From: Bolinopsis microptera
Lineage: Eukaryota; Ctenophora; Tentaculata; Lobata; Bolinopsidae
Assembly: GCF_026151205.1 (NCBI RefSeq)
Contig: NC_087074.1
Coordinates: forward strand, 18,923,240 to 18,987,239
Reading direction: 5' to 3'
DNA: 64,000 nt
Part shown: piece by piece, positions 62,601 to 64,000 of the stretch
Position numbering within the stretch: the first letter of the stretch is position 1
How the letters are laid out: the number at the start of each line of letters is the position of its first letter
Notes under the pieces: model-generated
Told to the model about the DNA's origin: nothing
The model's input: the letters and a program-made list of their open reading frames with translations, nothing else
The model's database searches: none
Translations under genes and position numbers: made by a program

Positions 62601-63077
62601 TTATTTGTAGACATTAACTAATCACAACACTAATGTTTTGAGAAAGTCTCCAGCCACAGGTCTGTTTATTACCCTTATTTCCATTGCAGGTTTTGTTGCT
62701 CTGCTCAATACCTGCTTATTACCCTTATTTCCACTTTCCATTGCAGGTTTTGTTGCTCTCAATACTCCATCCTGTCCCGGCTAACAACTTAAACTCAGAT
62801 CAAATTGTTATTCGTTTATTTCACGTAAGTACTCACAAATATTTCTAGAACTGGAAGGGTAGTTGGAATGAGGCTGGGTAATGAGAGGAGGAGGGTTGAA
62901 GTAAGCAGGGATATCAGGTAGAGAGTTATTAGGAGTAGATGGAGGGGTACTGAACGCAGAGTCAGATCCGTTAGTATCAGACCTGGTGTGGGTATCAGAT
63001 CTGGAGTGGTTGTCTGGTCTGGAGAGGATGTCTGGTCTGGGGTGGGGCCGGAACCCGCTCATGTTATCTATCACCAC
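6988..63077 (-). CDS. VPS13D: VPS13D-like lipid-transfer protein, 50 exons in window (5' end outside)
   Basis: VPS13 proteins are long hydrophobic-groove bridges that move lipids between membranes at contact sites; VPS13D is the paralog tied to mitochondria and peroxisomes. I traced 50 minus-strand exons from 63077 to the stop at 6988-6990. Every junction is GT-AG, every phase agrees with the next exon, and the total of 9,528 nt is exactly 3,176 codons including the stop. Family signs in order are repeated RBG-type blocks, a VAB adaptor region (PFLIRNQTG onward, about window residues 1725-2336), a beta-trefoil-like part with SQLWQ and CWRF, then the DH-like and PH-like C-terminus. The trefoil favours VPS13D over VPS13A/C. 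The chorein N-terminus is to the right of the window. I found no UBA segment, which vertebrate VPS13D has. Exon blocks are described separately. Confidence 0.9.
8359..9926 (-). CDS. VPS13D: VPS13D exon 47: trefoil-like and APT1-like segment
   Basis: This single 1,568-nt exon is the longest in the gene; the others are mostly 90-250 nt. The acceptor after TTTTGCAG sets its start, upstream of the first Met at 9901. It opens with NHSLVSVEYRQSE and CPYHWDEPVLKPHEL, the VPS13 'yaWDeP' block. About residues 130-250 look like a ricin-B-type beta-trefoil (SQLWQVKESGQL, CWRFRDNGYLTC, AVLDMVSKNPP), the feature that points to VPS13D. The end, LLLKLIQFFEMAG followed by NPVLVESMLIHQTQVNVSLI, enters the helical C-terminal region. 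The large intron-poor exon in an intron-rich gene may indicate past retrotransposition-type intron loss, but that is inference. Confidence 0.95.
10085..10580 (-). CDS. VPS13D: VPS13D exons 45-46: end of the VAB region
   Basis: Exons are 10466-10580 and 10085-10281. The first encodes a polar linker ending in PFSWPRNDLDQ, equivalent to the conserved 'fhWprtD' block. The second begins LLSICIPDVVDCEWSGGFCI, matching the highly conserved VPS13 'cqWSGgF' motif, and ends SSYHVVFSDFNDLPTPYR. Both join in phase 0, and the second ends in phase 2 into the long exon 47. A GGTAACTAGT repeat occupies the intron and starts a few bases from the acceptor of the second exon. Confidence 0.92.
10289..10393. repeat. 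GGTAACTAGT 10-bp repeat
   Basis: About ten copies, beginning within eight bases of the acceptor of VPS13D exon 46. Confidence 0.97.
11015..12420. repeat. Degenerate duplicated segment in VPS13D intron 10581-12949
   Basis: Landmarks recur about 570-750 bases apart: GCAGTACGGGGTGGTG-type sequence, ATCTGAGAGCC-ACCAG, TCACTGGTCA and a CCTGTCT...GGAGCTGT block. At 11200-11268 two copies of TCTGAGAGCCAACCAG face each other as a hairpin. The short ORFs here share no family pattern and I do not call them genes. Confidence 0.6.
12556..12912. repeat. G-rich minisatellite (GGGGCCGAGGGGGGA-type)
   Basis: About 22 units of 13-17 bp plus a leading G-run. The plus strand has closely spaced runs of four or more G, so G-quadruplex formation is likely. 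It starts about 35 bases beyond the donor of VPS13D exon 44. The Gly/Arg and Pro/Ser ORFs on both strands are artefacts of the repeat. Confidence 0.97.
12950..14190 (-). CDS. VPS13D: VPS13D exons 41-44: middle of the VAB region
   Basis: Exons are 13899-14190, 13652-13784, 13339-13431 and 12950-13101. Recognisable pieces are FCAFQLDGFPQFYKLQFP, HPLMFDYSNETQPQSLSIRI and YECSVGAGLFSNTTTVRIVS followed by RYHLENHSSQRLLYAQWY, which match the VPS13 order of a PLLFSYS block and a strand-rich 'fNTTiVt' block. The first of these exons joins directly to the exon ending at 21870 across a 7.7-kb intron with agreeing phase (1 to 1); that intron hosts the nested secreted-protein gene. The donor at 12949 lies about 35 bases from a G-rich minisatellite. 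Confidence 0.9.
14415..19133 (+). CDS. Nested secreted protein with galactose-binding-like and sushi-like modules (3' end unclear)
   Basis: This gene lies inside the VPS13D intron 14191-21869 on the opposite strand. Exons are 14415-14475, 18270-18815 and 18948-19133. The first encodes a clear signal peptide, MLSILLLVLTLCLLTTNA. The second begins GKVTLIATCDDVLEVYLDGV and contains LRVIALKGSDPGLNNYGILA, VTDTNWKC and DADWIWAV; this is the pattern of jelly-roll galactose-binding-like modules of extracellular invertebrate proteins. The third is a short Cys-rich unit (TLDSTWGNVQTEP, IKFTC) resembling a complement-control module. All three junctions are phase 1, typical of shuffled extracellular exons. 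Downstream, open pieces follow acceptors at 19754 (reads CDTTVSWSVKNHVDF) and 20005 (ends in a hydrophobic tail near 20108), but I could not join them in one phase. Confidence 0.7.
14625..14893. mobile_element. Perfect 123-bp inverted repeat with 23-nt loop (MITE-like)
   Basis: Bases 14625-14747 are an exact reverse complement of 14771-14893. The arm itself contains several GAGGCTTGCCGAG motifs. The outer ends, TCACATGCC and GGCATGTGA, are flanked by TTA on both sides, which would fit a 3-bp target duplication of the PIF/Harbinger type. It lies in the first intron of the nested secreted-protein gene. The ORFs on both strands are mirror images of one another and not genes. Confidence 0.85.
14904..18240. 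repeat. Repeat complex with shared inverted ends
   Basis: A segment of about 740 bp occurs twice in tandem (about 14919-15620 and 15619-16365), and a unit of about 282 bp occurs three times (about 17290-17575, 17655-17960, 17955-18238), the last two nearly identical. The left end (TTATCACACTTTC plus AGCCAAATTTGGC) is the inverse of the ends of the 282-bp units (CCAAATTTGGCTCGAAAGTG). So the block may be a decayed TIR element or several nested ones. No coding sequence is evident. Confidence 0.6.
19279..19410. repeat. GGTAAATTGGGGTAC-type repeat
   Basis: About ten copies of a GGTAAATTGG core with short variable spacers, starting about 145 bases after the donor of exon 3 of the nested gene. Confidence 0.93.
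20129..20964. repeat. C-rich minisatellite (CACAGAGCCCCCTCCCC-type)
   Basis: About 45 units of 15-22 bp with C-runs up to about 19 and a constant CACAGAG core. It is G-quadruplex-prone on the minus strand, the transcribed sense of VPS13D. Long ORFs in several frames come from the period and are not genes. It lies in the 14191-21869 intron, just past the last candidate exon of the nested gene. Confidence 0.97.
21870..23972 (-). CDS. VPS13D: VPS13D exons 34-40: start of the VAB (SHR-BD) region
   Basis: Exons are 23818-23972, 23568-23652, 23253-23428, 22886-23065, 22378-22713, 22169-22271 and 21870-22032. The stretch reads VSLCVIDDYGDRDIPLLRVL, then GWEPLVEPWKVDL (a hallmark VPS13 motif), then ALNLNLTHSFYKLAL and PFIPFLIRNQTGHEL, which opens the VAB domain. 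Further on, SVDKVGRFFRDP, RIVYDLILEEGARKCITVHS and KNRTDLPVEVLLENP are classic VAB repeat sequence; each repeat usually has an invariant Asn, and NRTDLP and NSLPVEL fit. VAB domains bind Pro-X-Pro motifs on adaptors that position VPS13 at membranes. Confidence 0.92.
23986..24021. repeat. GGTTACTGT 9-bp repeat
   Basis: Four perfect copies, 13 bases from the acceptor of VPS13D exon 34. Confidence 0.95.
24262..27576 (-). CDS. VPS13D: VPS13D exons 26-33 of window
   Basis: Exons are 27460-27576, 27195-27302, 26831-27005, 26365-26605, 26102-26226, 25855-25989, 25478-25625 and 24262-24365. Family stretches include DLAKVKGFLSYNLSEDIGEF, IAIKLDNVSIELLHRKTDHS, VLNKVKVHGVMDFLTLVKVF, ALSIVDVGAMSVELRHDLG and LQLEDLNTKLSYQDALLFYN. 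The pattern Ser-Tyr-Gln-Asp after a hydrophobic strand is typical of VPS13. This is where UBA-containing VPS13D proteins keep their UBA domain; none is visible, so it was either lost here or gained elsewhere. Introns are short except 24366-25477, which holds a Crypton-like fragment. Confidence 0.86.
24407..25290 (-). mobile_element. Transposon remnant with Crypton-like recombinase fragment
   Basis: A minus-strand frame ending at a stop at 24556-24558 reads RVPDSTVRVNNWALNKFNSW and then VHSLLKYKSLVEIAGDNYNP. The 'arg-val-pro, Thr, Trp-Ala, Phe-x-x-Trp' spacing resembles the N-terminal part of Crypton/KIAA1958-type tyrosine recombinases. The left edge carries a perfect 13-bp-arm palindrome (CAGATCATCCCGC and its reverse, 24423-24452), and related GCGGGATGAT and GATCCCGC motifs recur near the right edge. 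The match is from memory of the family pattern only. It fills VPS13D intron 24366-25477. Confidence 0.4.
24979..25062. promoter_or_regulatory. Four CACGTG boxes with a CCAAT box
   Basis: CACGTG at 24979, 24999, 25033 and 25057, with CTATTGGT (reverse CCAAT) between them. The group lies just upstream, on the minus strand, of the Crypton-like coding fragment and so may be that element's promoter rather than part of VPS13D. Confidence 0.4.
26772..26829. repeat. CATGGTTAC 9-bp repeat
   Basis: About five copies; on the minus strand the array reads GTAACCATG and begins with the donor GTAACC of VPS13D exon 28 itself. Confidence 0.95.
27400..27461. repeat. 31-bp direct duplication spanning the donor of VPS13D exon 26
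   Basis: Two perfect copies. Each contains AAGTAATATTGC on the minus strand, so the 5' splice site of exon 26 (ACAA followed by GTAATA) has a near-identical twin 31 bases into the intron. Confidence 0.9.
28381..28443. repeat. Short GTAATTTG / GTAAGTAG repeat at a donor
   Basis: Degenerate 8-bp repeats beginning at the donor of VPS13D exon 25 (GTAAGT) and repeating GTAA. Confidence 0.85.
28444..30740 (-). CDS. VPS13D: VPS13D exons 23-25 of window
   Basis: Exons are 30565-30740, 29757-29855 and 28444-28617. They encode RILLDIQMSSPVVVVPVTPS through the VPS13 block ending GNIAVSNSF, then a Glu/Thr-rich piece with CLLDCLDIKL, then VVSGVWDSSEIKHVTSLLN and LCVRGELSTTGI. Phases are 0 to 2, 2 to 2 and 2 to 2, agreeing on both sides. 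The first donor opens straight into the 10-bp ATAACACCAC array, and the last opens into a short GTAATTTG repeat. Intron 28618-29756 contains a tRNA-derived SINE and nothing else I recognise. Confidence 0.87.
29188..29552 (+). mobile_element. tRNA-derived SINE
   Basis: The head is tRNA-like: a 7-bp acceptor stem (GGCCAGG with CCTGGTC), an A box (TAGCGCAGTTGGTTAGA) and a B box (GGTTGCGAGTTCGAAACC), the RNA polymerase III promoter. A non-tRNA body of about 270 bases follows, then an A-tail of 18. Target duplications are not clear. It lies antisense in VPS13D intron 28618-29756. Confidence 0.85.
29945..30564. repeat. ATAACACCAC 10-bp repeat
   Basis: About 62 copies with point variants (ATAACATCAC, ATTACATCAC, ATAGCACCAC). 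The right edge is the donor of VPS13D exon 23 (GTGTGTGGTG). ORFs reading Met-Trp-Cys-Tyr repeats come from the period. Confidence 0.97.
30888..32020. repeat. 33/39-bp minisatellite, left half
   Basis: About 34 near-perfect copies. The main unit is 33 bp, with blocks of a 39-bp variant near 31540-31800 that insert ATTCAA or ATGAAA next to the core. On the minus strand each unit contains ACTTCTTTACAGGTGATA, which is both a good acceptor (pyrimidines plus CAG) and a fair donor (CAG followed by GTGATA). Because 33 and 39 are multiples of three, both strands stay open for hundreds of codons; those ORFs are a by-product of the period. Confidence 0.97.
32469..33703 (-). mobile_element. Reverse-transcriptase element of Penelope-like type inserted in a minisatellite
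   Basis: The reading frame runs from the array edge to a stop at 32469; the first Met lies inside the domain, so the element's upstream part is absent. Visible motifs are LPYLYITPKQHKKPVGVRYI (fingers), YDFSTLYTSIPH (motif A), GIPMGTNAAPQIANVYL (motif B), FRYQDDLIVF (motif C), CYLDLNISI and LYDKRKDYNF. This combination is typical of a non-LTR reverse-transcriptase family widespread in animals that I place nearest Penelope-like elements. No GIY-YIG endonuclease follows. The whole insert, 32021-33703, is far more AT-rich than the host exons. On both sides it is bordered by units of the same 33/39-bp repeat, so it entered an existing array. Confidence 0.75.
33704..34632. repeat. 33/39-bp minisatellite, right half, grown from a VPS13D exon end
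   Basis: This is the same array as 30888-32020, separated by the reverse-transcriptase insert. Its right end overlaps VPS13D exon 22: the exon's last codons (VLDTSLQ) and its donor are the first repeat unit on the minus strand. About 28 copies are present, with the 33-bp form at both ends and the 39-bp form in the middle. Since the unit closest to the exon is exon sequence, the array probably arose by repeated tandem duplication of an exon-intron boundary. Confidence 0.95.
34609..38609 (-). CDS. VPS13D: VPS13D exons 17-22 of window
   Basis: Exons are 38431-38609, 35936-36027, 35484-35678, 35146-35295, 34890-34994 and 34609-34773 (using the first possible donor). Characteristic stretches are LHKLNIVDMLQPPDSPAKYL, MKALVSIRIADNVAEEE, NLQTWVMLLDFMTLSPT, MKELNITLNKREYPLAVCLI, MSGLAVKDLSPSAGLYKDKF and SAIRYVHTKRFLAETLAFLD, all standard VPS13 core sequence in the expected order. 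The final exon runs into a 33-bp minisatellite; its donor, CAG followed by GTGATA, lies within the first repeat unit and recurs in later units. An internal GTGAGT at about 34730 is a strong cryptic donor, but using it would remove conserved sequence. Confidence 0.88.
36860..37140. repeat. About 290-bp dispersed direct repeat, left copy
   Basis: Matches 38049-38332 in the same orientation with scattered small differences. Shared landmarks include ATGCAAGATCCTTCCGGTCA and GCCCTAACCGTTAGGGCTGA. The two copies flank about 0.9 kb with no recognisable coding sequence. The element class is not clear. Confidence 0.75.
38049..38332. repeat. About 290-bp dispersed direct repeat, right copy
   Basis: This is the partner of 36860-37140. 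Its right end lies about 100 bases from VPS13D exon 17. The region between the copies includes a short inverted motif pair (CGACAGATGTC and GGACAGATGTC forms near 37460-37550). Confidence 0.75.
39472..39836. repeat. About 72-bp tandem repeat, five copies
   Basis: Units contain ACTTCACGCCCTGACTACTA and GACAAGGTCAAAACTAAGTC, with an internal CTA run of variable length. It lies in VPS13D intron 38610-44147, where I find no gene. Confidence 0.93.
40168..40301. other. Two perfect hairpins back to back
   Basis: Hairpin 1 has 36-bp perfect arms (40168-40203 and 40213-40248) and a 9-nt loop. Hairpin 2 has 26-bp perfect arms (40247-40272 and 40276-40301) and a 3-nt loop. They share two bases. Both lie in the VPS13D intron 38610-44147. 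They could be MITE remnants or a source of hairpin RNA. Confidence 0.85.
40937..41955. mobile_element. Foldback-type element with tandem-repeat arms
   Basis: The left arm (about 40950-41050) is made of CGGCACTGTCG repeats and the right arm (about 41790-41935) of the inverse, AGTGCCACCAG repeats. The outer ends CGGTCATACATCCG and CGGATGTATGACCG mirror each other. Long inverted arms built of short tandem repeats are the signature of foldback transposons. A hAT-type MITE has inserted inside it. Confidence 0.65.
41100..41661. mobile_element. hAT-type MITE with 8-bp target duplication
   Basis: The ends CAGGAGGTGAC and GTCACCTCCTG are inverted repeats, flanked on both sides by the same 8 bp, GTTCCGAC (41092-41099 and 41662-41669). 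An 8-bp duplication and ends starting CAG are the hAT hallmarks. The 562-bp interior is mostly CCCGGT hexamer repeats with a duplicated sub-segment (GGGATTGGCAATTTTGAGCT at about 41113 and 41475). No transposase is encoded. Confidence 0.85.
44148..51160 (-). CDS. VPS13D: VPS13D exons 13-16 of window
   Basis: Exons are 51014-51160, 50405-50502, 50055-50161 and 44148-44268. They encode VCVDIDTIHIYSAKLP, then SAKIPQGLKVTLSKRLYEQL, then a Ser/Pro/Thr-rich linker, then VLPVVLIQLQGDLLDTS and QIKFEDFTVSW, which follow the usual VPS13 order. For the last exon I prefer the donor after ACCAA (44148) over a site 16 bases further on, because only this gives phase 2 as the next exon needs. Three of the four exons touch tandem repeats at a splice site: a 15-bp repeat at the first donor, a duplicated acceptor before the second exon, and a 39-bp repeat at the third donor. 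The 5.8-kb intron 44269-50054 hosts the plus-strand dispanin gene. Confidence 0.85.
44276..44410. repeat. GTGAAATGGTGTTA 14-bp repeat
   Basis: About nine copies, beginning within about eight bases of the acceptor of VPS13D exon 16. Confidence 0.95.
44538..44855 (+). CDS. Small intronless ORF with C-terminal membrane segment (uncertain)
   Basis: This 105-codon ORF lies in the same VPS13D intron as the dispanin gene. I do not recognise it. The middle is charged and helix-like (VPKDTLRLIQNKTSKLG, RSEKDLAAKLMNSEDVW), and the end is a strongly hydrophobic segment (FIVTCLFPLTVIGVMLFTLL) of about 22 residues just before the stop, as in a tail-anchored protein. The amino-acid composition looks more like a real protein than most chance ORFs here. 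There is no poly(A) tract after it and no flanking repeat that would mark a retrocopy. It could also be an exon of a larger gene or pure chance in AT-rich DNA. Confidence 0.3.
   Translation: MFTKCSFRMVKLLHTHQKAEQRPDCVLKVLEVPKDTLRLIQNKTSKLGVENSMRSEKDLAAKLMNSEDVWARETHNVTVFSDTFIVTCLFPLTVIGVMLFTLLLY
45478..45668. promoter_or_regulatory. Cluster of ten CACGTG E-boxes upstream of the dispanin gene
   Basis: CACGTG starts at 45478, 45498, 45521, 45551, 45573, 45597, 45606, 45612, 45649 and 45663: ten copies in 191 bp, where chance gives about one per 4 kb. Flanks vary (GTCACGTG, GCACGTGG, CCACGTGG), so this is not one simple repeat. It ends about 0.9 kb before the dispanin start codon. bHLH-zip factors (MITF/TFE, USF, MAX) bind this core; which one would act here is unknown. 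Confidence 0.6.
46561..48222 (+). CDS. Nested dispanin/CD225-family membrane protein with proline-rich PPxY N-terminus
   Basis: This two-exon plus-strand gene (46561-46957 and 47999-48222) lies within the VPS13D intron 44269-50054. The junction is phase 1 on both sides. The N-terminal 132 residues are proline- and tyrosine-rich, with a PPTYEEA motif near the start that fits binding to WW domains of NEDD4-type ligases, and YPAQPYPAQPYPVQ repeats. The second exon gives SMITCLFCCCPFGTIALYKV, then GDRQLADISLHSARKWALLG and IIGIATYIMW. This is the CD225 signature: a re-entrant hydrophobic helix with a Cys cluster (palmitoylation sites in relatives), a conserved loop, and a transmembrane helix. IFITM and PRRT proteins share it and act in membrane trafficking, fusion control or restriction. 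Full length is about 206 residues. Confidence 0.88.
49921..50092. repeat. 39-bp repeat built from a VPS13D exon end and its donor
   Basis: Four copies (39-41 bp). The rightmost copy is the true end of exon 15 (coding PQLIPVVK) plus its donor GTACGT. The next three repeat the same exon end and donor inside the intron. Using the second donor would add 39 in-frame bases (13 codons); going further meets a stop. Confidence 0.92.
50503..50545. repeat. 20-bp duplication of the acceptor of VPS13D exon 14
   Basis: Two copies of ATACAAATAACTTTGCAG on the minus strand, so the 3' splice site and its pyrimidine tract are doubled. Confidence 0.85.
50961..51013. repeat. 15-bp repeat at the donor of VPS13D exon 13
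   Basis: Four copies of GTACCTACTTGTAAT; on the minus strand each gives AAGTAGGTACATT, echoing the real donor CAG followed by GTAGGT. Confidence 0.93.
51178..51296. repeat. Tandem repeat alternating CACGTG and TGACGTCA
   Basis: About six units of roughly 20-22 bp, each with ACACGTG followed by TGACGTCA or a decayed form (TGATGTCA, TAATCTCA). It starts within about 20 bases of the acceptor of VPS13D exon 13. The two motifs are full E-box and CRE sites, so it could act as an intronic enhancer, but it may be only a repeat. Confidence 0.8.
52078..52136. repeat. CT dinucleotide microsatellite
   Basis: About 29 CT units in VPS13D intron 51161-54019; a shorter CT run lies at 53618-53646. No gene is recognised in this 2.9-kb intron. 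Confidence 0.98.
54020..58103 (-). CDS. VPS13D: VPS13D exons 7-12 of window
   Basis: Exons are 58005-58103, 55959-56188, 55663-55856, 55084-55352, 54338-54442 and 54020-54105. Recognisable family stretches are HTQPDALIMVQISEI, VRLNYLDLLPHHTTLAHLLGF, VDVVVGSLQYFHSP and VLIESPVVQLPRGQGSRDIL; the last matches the conserved VPS13 'IEAPVIVIP' block. The acceptor of 55084-55352 was chosen at 55352 because only that site keeps phase 2. This choice makes the stretch at 55240-55290, with two TGACGTCA and one CACGTG, coding (reads DVTSRDMTSQ). The last exon is short and very charged. Intron 56189-58004 has a G-run at 56222-56244 and no gene I can see. Confidence 0.85.
58497..59003. repeat. TAGAGTACTA 10-bp repeat
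   Basis: About 48 copies, some with a TAATA or TTATA insert. The right end is the donor of VPS13D exon 6 (GTATAG on the minus strand), so the splice site belongs to the array. Confidence 0.97.
59004..63077 (-). CDS. VPS13D: VPS13D exons 1-6 of window
   Basis: Exons are 62837-63077, 61575-61713, 61239-61361, 60076-60193, 59591-59699 and 59004-59156. The first encodes a Ser/Pro/Asp-rich linker (SDTHTRSDTNGSDS) and is the least family-like; its frame is fixed only by the next junction. The second and third carry the typical early VPS13 pattern, a strand-rich stretch around LQLSDLKVHAGMFED and then LERRLVFSLDPLHPNILISA. Such sequence normally lies several hundred residues from the N-terminus, so several exons must be to the right. 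The donor of the sixth exon sits directly on a 10-bp minisatellite. The intervening introns of 0.3-1.1 kb show no other gene; the intron 61714-62836 holds a roughly 65-bp direct repeat near 62650-62770. Confidence 0.82.
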
Positions 63078-63762
63078 CTGGGAGAGTGGGTTTTTTAAAA
63101 CAAAGGTGAGAAGTGATCACAGCTCTTGTGGGCACGGGTGAGTTTTTAAGTTGCGAATTGGAATTGAATCATAGACACCCATTTTGAAACCTAGTAAATT
63201 CAACGTCTCAGCTTCGATATTTTAATAGTTTATTCTAGATAATACCGACTATCAGTTACTATAGTTAGACACATTGTGAATGGCTATTGGAAAGTGAGAT
63301 CTCACTGACAAATCAGGGCTTTGGTTGATTTTTATGTTTTACTTAATAATGGAATGCCGATACAATTATAGTTTCCTCATCAACTACCCGAAATCTAATA
63401 TACCCAGTTAAGGTATGTTATGATTACAGTATCAAACATGACATGTTTTCGATGTTTCATCTACAAAATTTTCCGAATAGACTGATAGACCTACAATCCA
63501 ATACCCATAGACCCGCCCAAGTGACAAGACCTAGTGAGCTACCACGTTGTTTGCATGCGACTTCATGGTGTCACAGTGCAATGCACAACATATTCCGGAA
63601 GTTGTCTCCAAATTTCCACACTGGTTCAGAGGCAATAAGCCGAAAAGTTGAACAAAACGGCCATTAGTGTAAGTATAGACCGATGACACCTGCCAATCTA
63701 ATAAGAGCCTGACATTGTGCCTGCTCCTCACTCAGCCACATCTCGACACCCAATACAAGCAG

Positions 63763-63910
63763 CACGTGCAACTTGTTTTAAGCACGTGCAACTTGTTTTA
63801 CATGTTTTTGGCACGTGGGCTAAGGTCAACATGCCGTCATACCTTTAAATGTTACTTTTGTGGGCGAACTTTTCGCATGAGGGTGAGAGGGAACTTCGTG
63901 AGTTCACGTG
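63763..63910. promoter_or_regulatory. Four CACGTG boxes in a VPS13D intron
   Basis: CACGTG at 63763, 63783, 63812 and 63905; the first two are in a 20-bp direct repeat (GCACGTGCAACTTGTTTTA). The rest of 63078-64000, which should be VPS13D intron, shows no exon that I can support. Confidence 0.35.
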
Positions 63911-64000
63911 CTATCCACAAATAGATTGAAACTATTATCTATACCAGTATCATATATATAAAACTGATATGGTGTTAAAACGTTACTGTTAATAAATCCT

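Overview
This is a window of animal nuclear DNA. It is AT-rich, its genes are cut into many short exons by GT-AG introns, it is crowded with minisatellites, and it carries a tRNA-derived SINE, MITE-like inverted repeats and a reverse-transcriptase element. The proteins are plainly metazoan: VPS13D-like, mitochondrial EF-G1, a dispanin/CD225 protein, and a secreted protein built from phase-1 exons. I read it as an invertebrate but cannot name the phylum. All exon models were made by hand from splice signals, frame and family resemblance; no search was run.

Layout. One gene dominates. A VPS13 bridge-type lipid-transfer protein, best matched to VPS13D because of a beta-trefoil-like segment before its C-terminal domains, runs on the minus strand from beyond the right edge to its stop at 6988. 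I can trace 50 exons whose phases all agree. They sum to 9,528 nt, or 3,175 codons plus stop; the N-terminal chorein region lies outside the window. Next downstream on the same strand is the 5' part of GFM1 (mitochondrial elongation factor G1).

The left 7.9 kb is a tandem duplication of about 3.98 kb, covering the VPS13D 3' end, the intergenic region and the GFM1 5' end. The internal junction falls inside exons of both genes and keeps the frame. It creates a complete potential chimeric gene (5093 to 3007) encoding an EF-G1 N-terminus with G1-G3 motifs followed by the VPS13D C-terminal region.

Two further genes lie on the plus strand inside VPS13D introns: a signal-peptide-bearing extracellular protein (from 14415) and a two-exon proline-rich dispanin (46561-48222). 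A third small ORF (44538-44855) is possible. The introns also hold a perfect 123-bp inverted repeat, a back-to-back double hairpin, a hAT-type MITE with an 8-bp target duplication, a SINE, a Crypton-like fragment, and dense CACGTG clusters.

The most striking general pattern is that many intronic tandem repeats start exactly at splice sites. In at least two cases the repeat unit contains the exon end plus the 5' splice site. The largest is a 33-bp array of which every unit is open in the VPS13D reading frame; a reverse-transcriptase element has since inserted into it. The duplication could be an assembly or haplotype artefact, so the chimera is the claim that most needs long-read proof.
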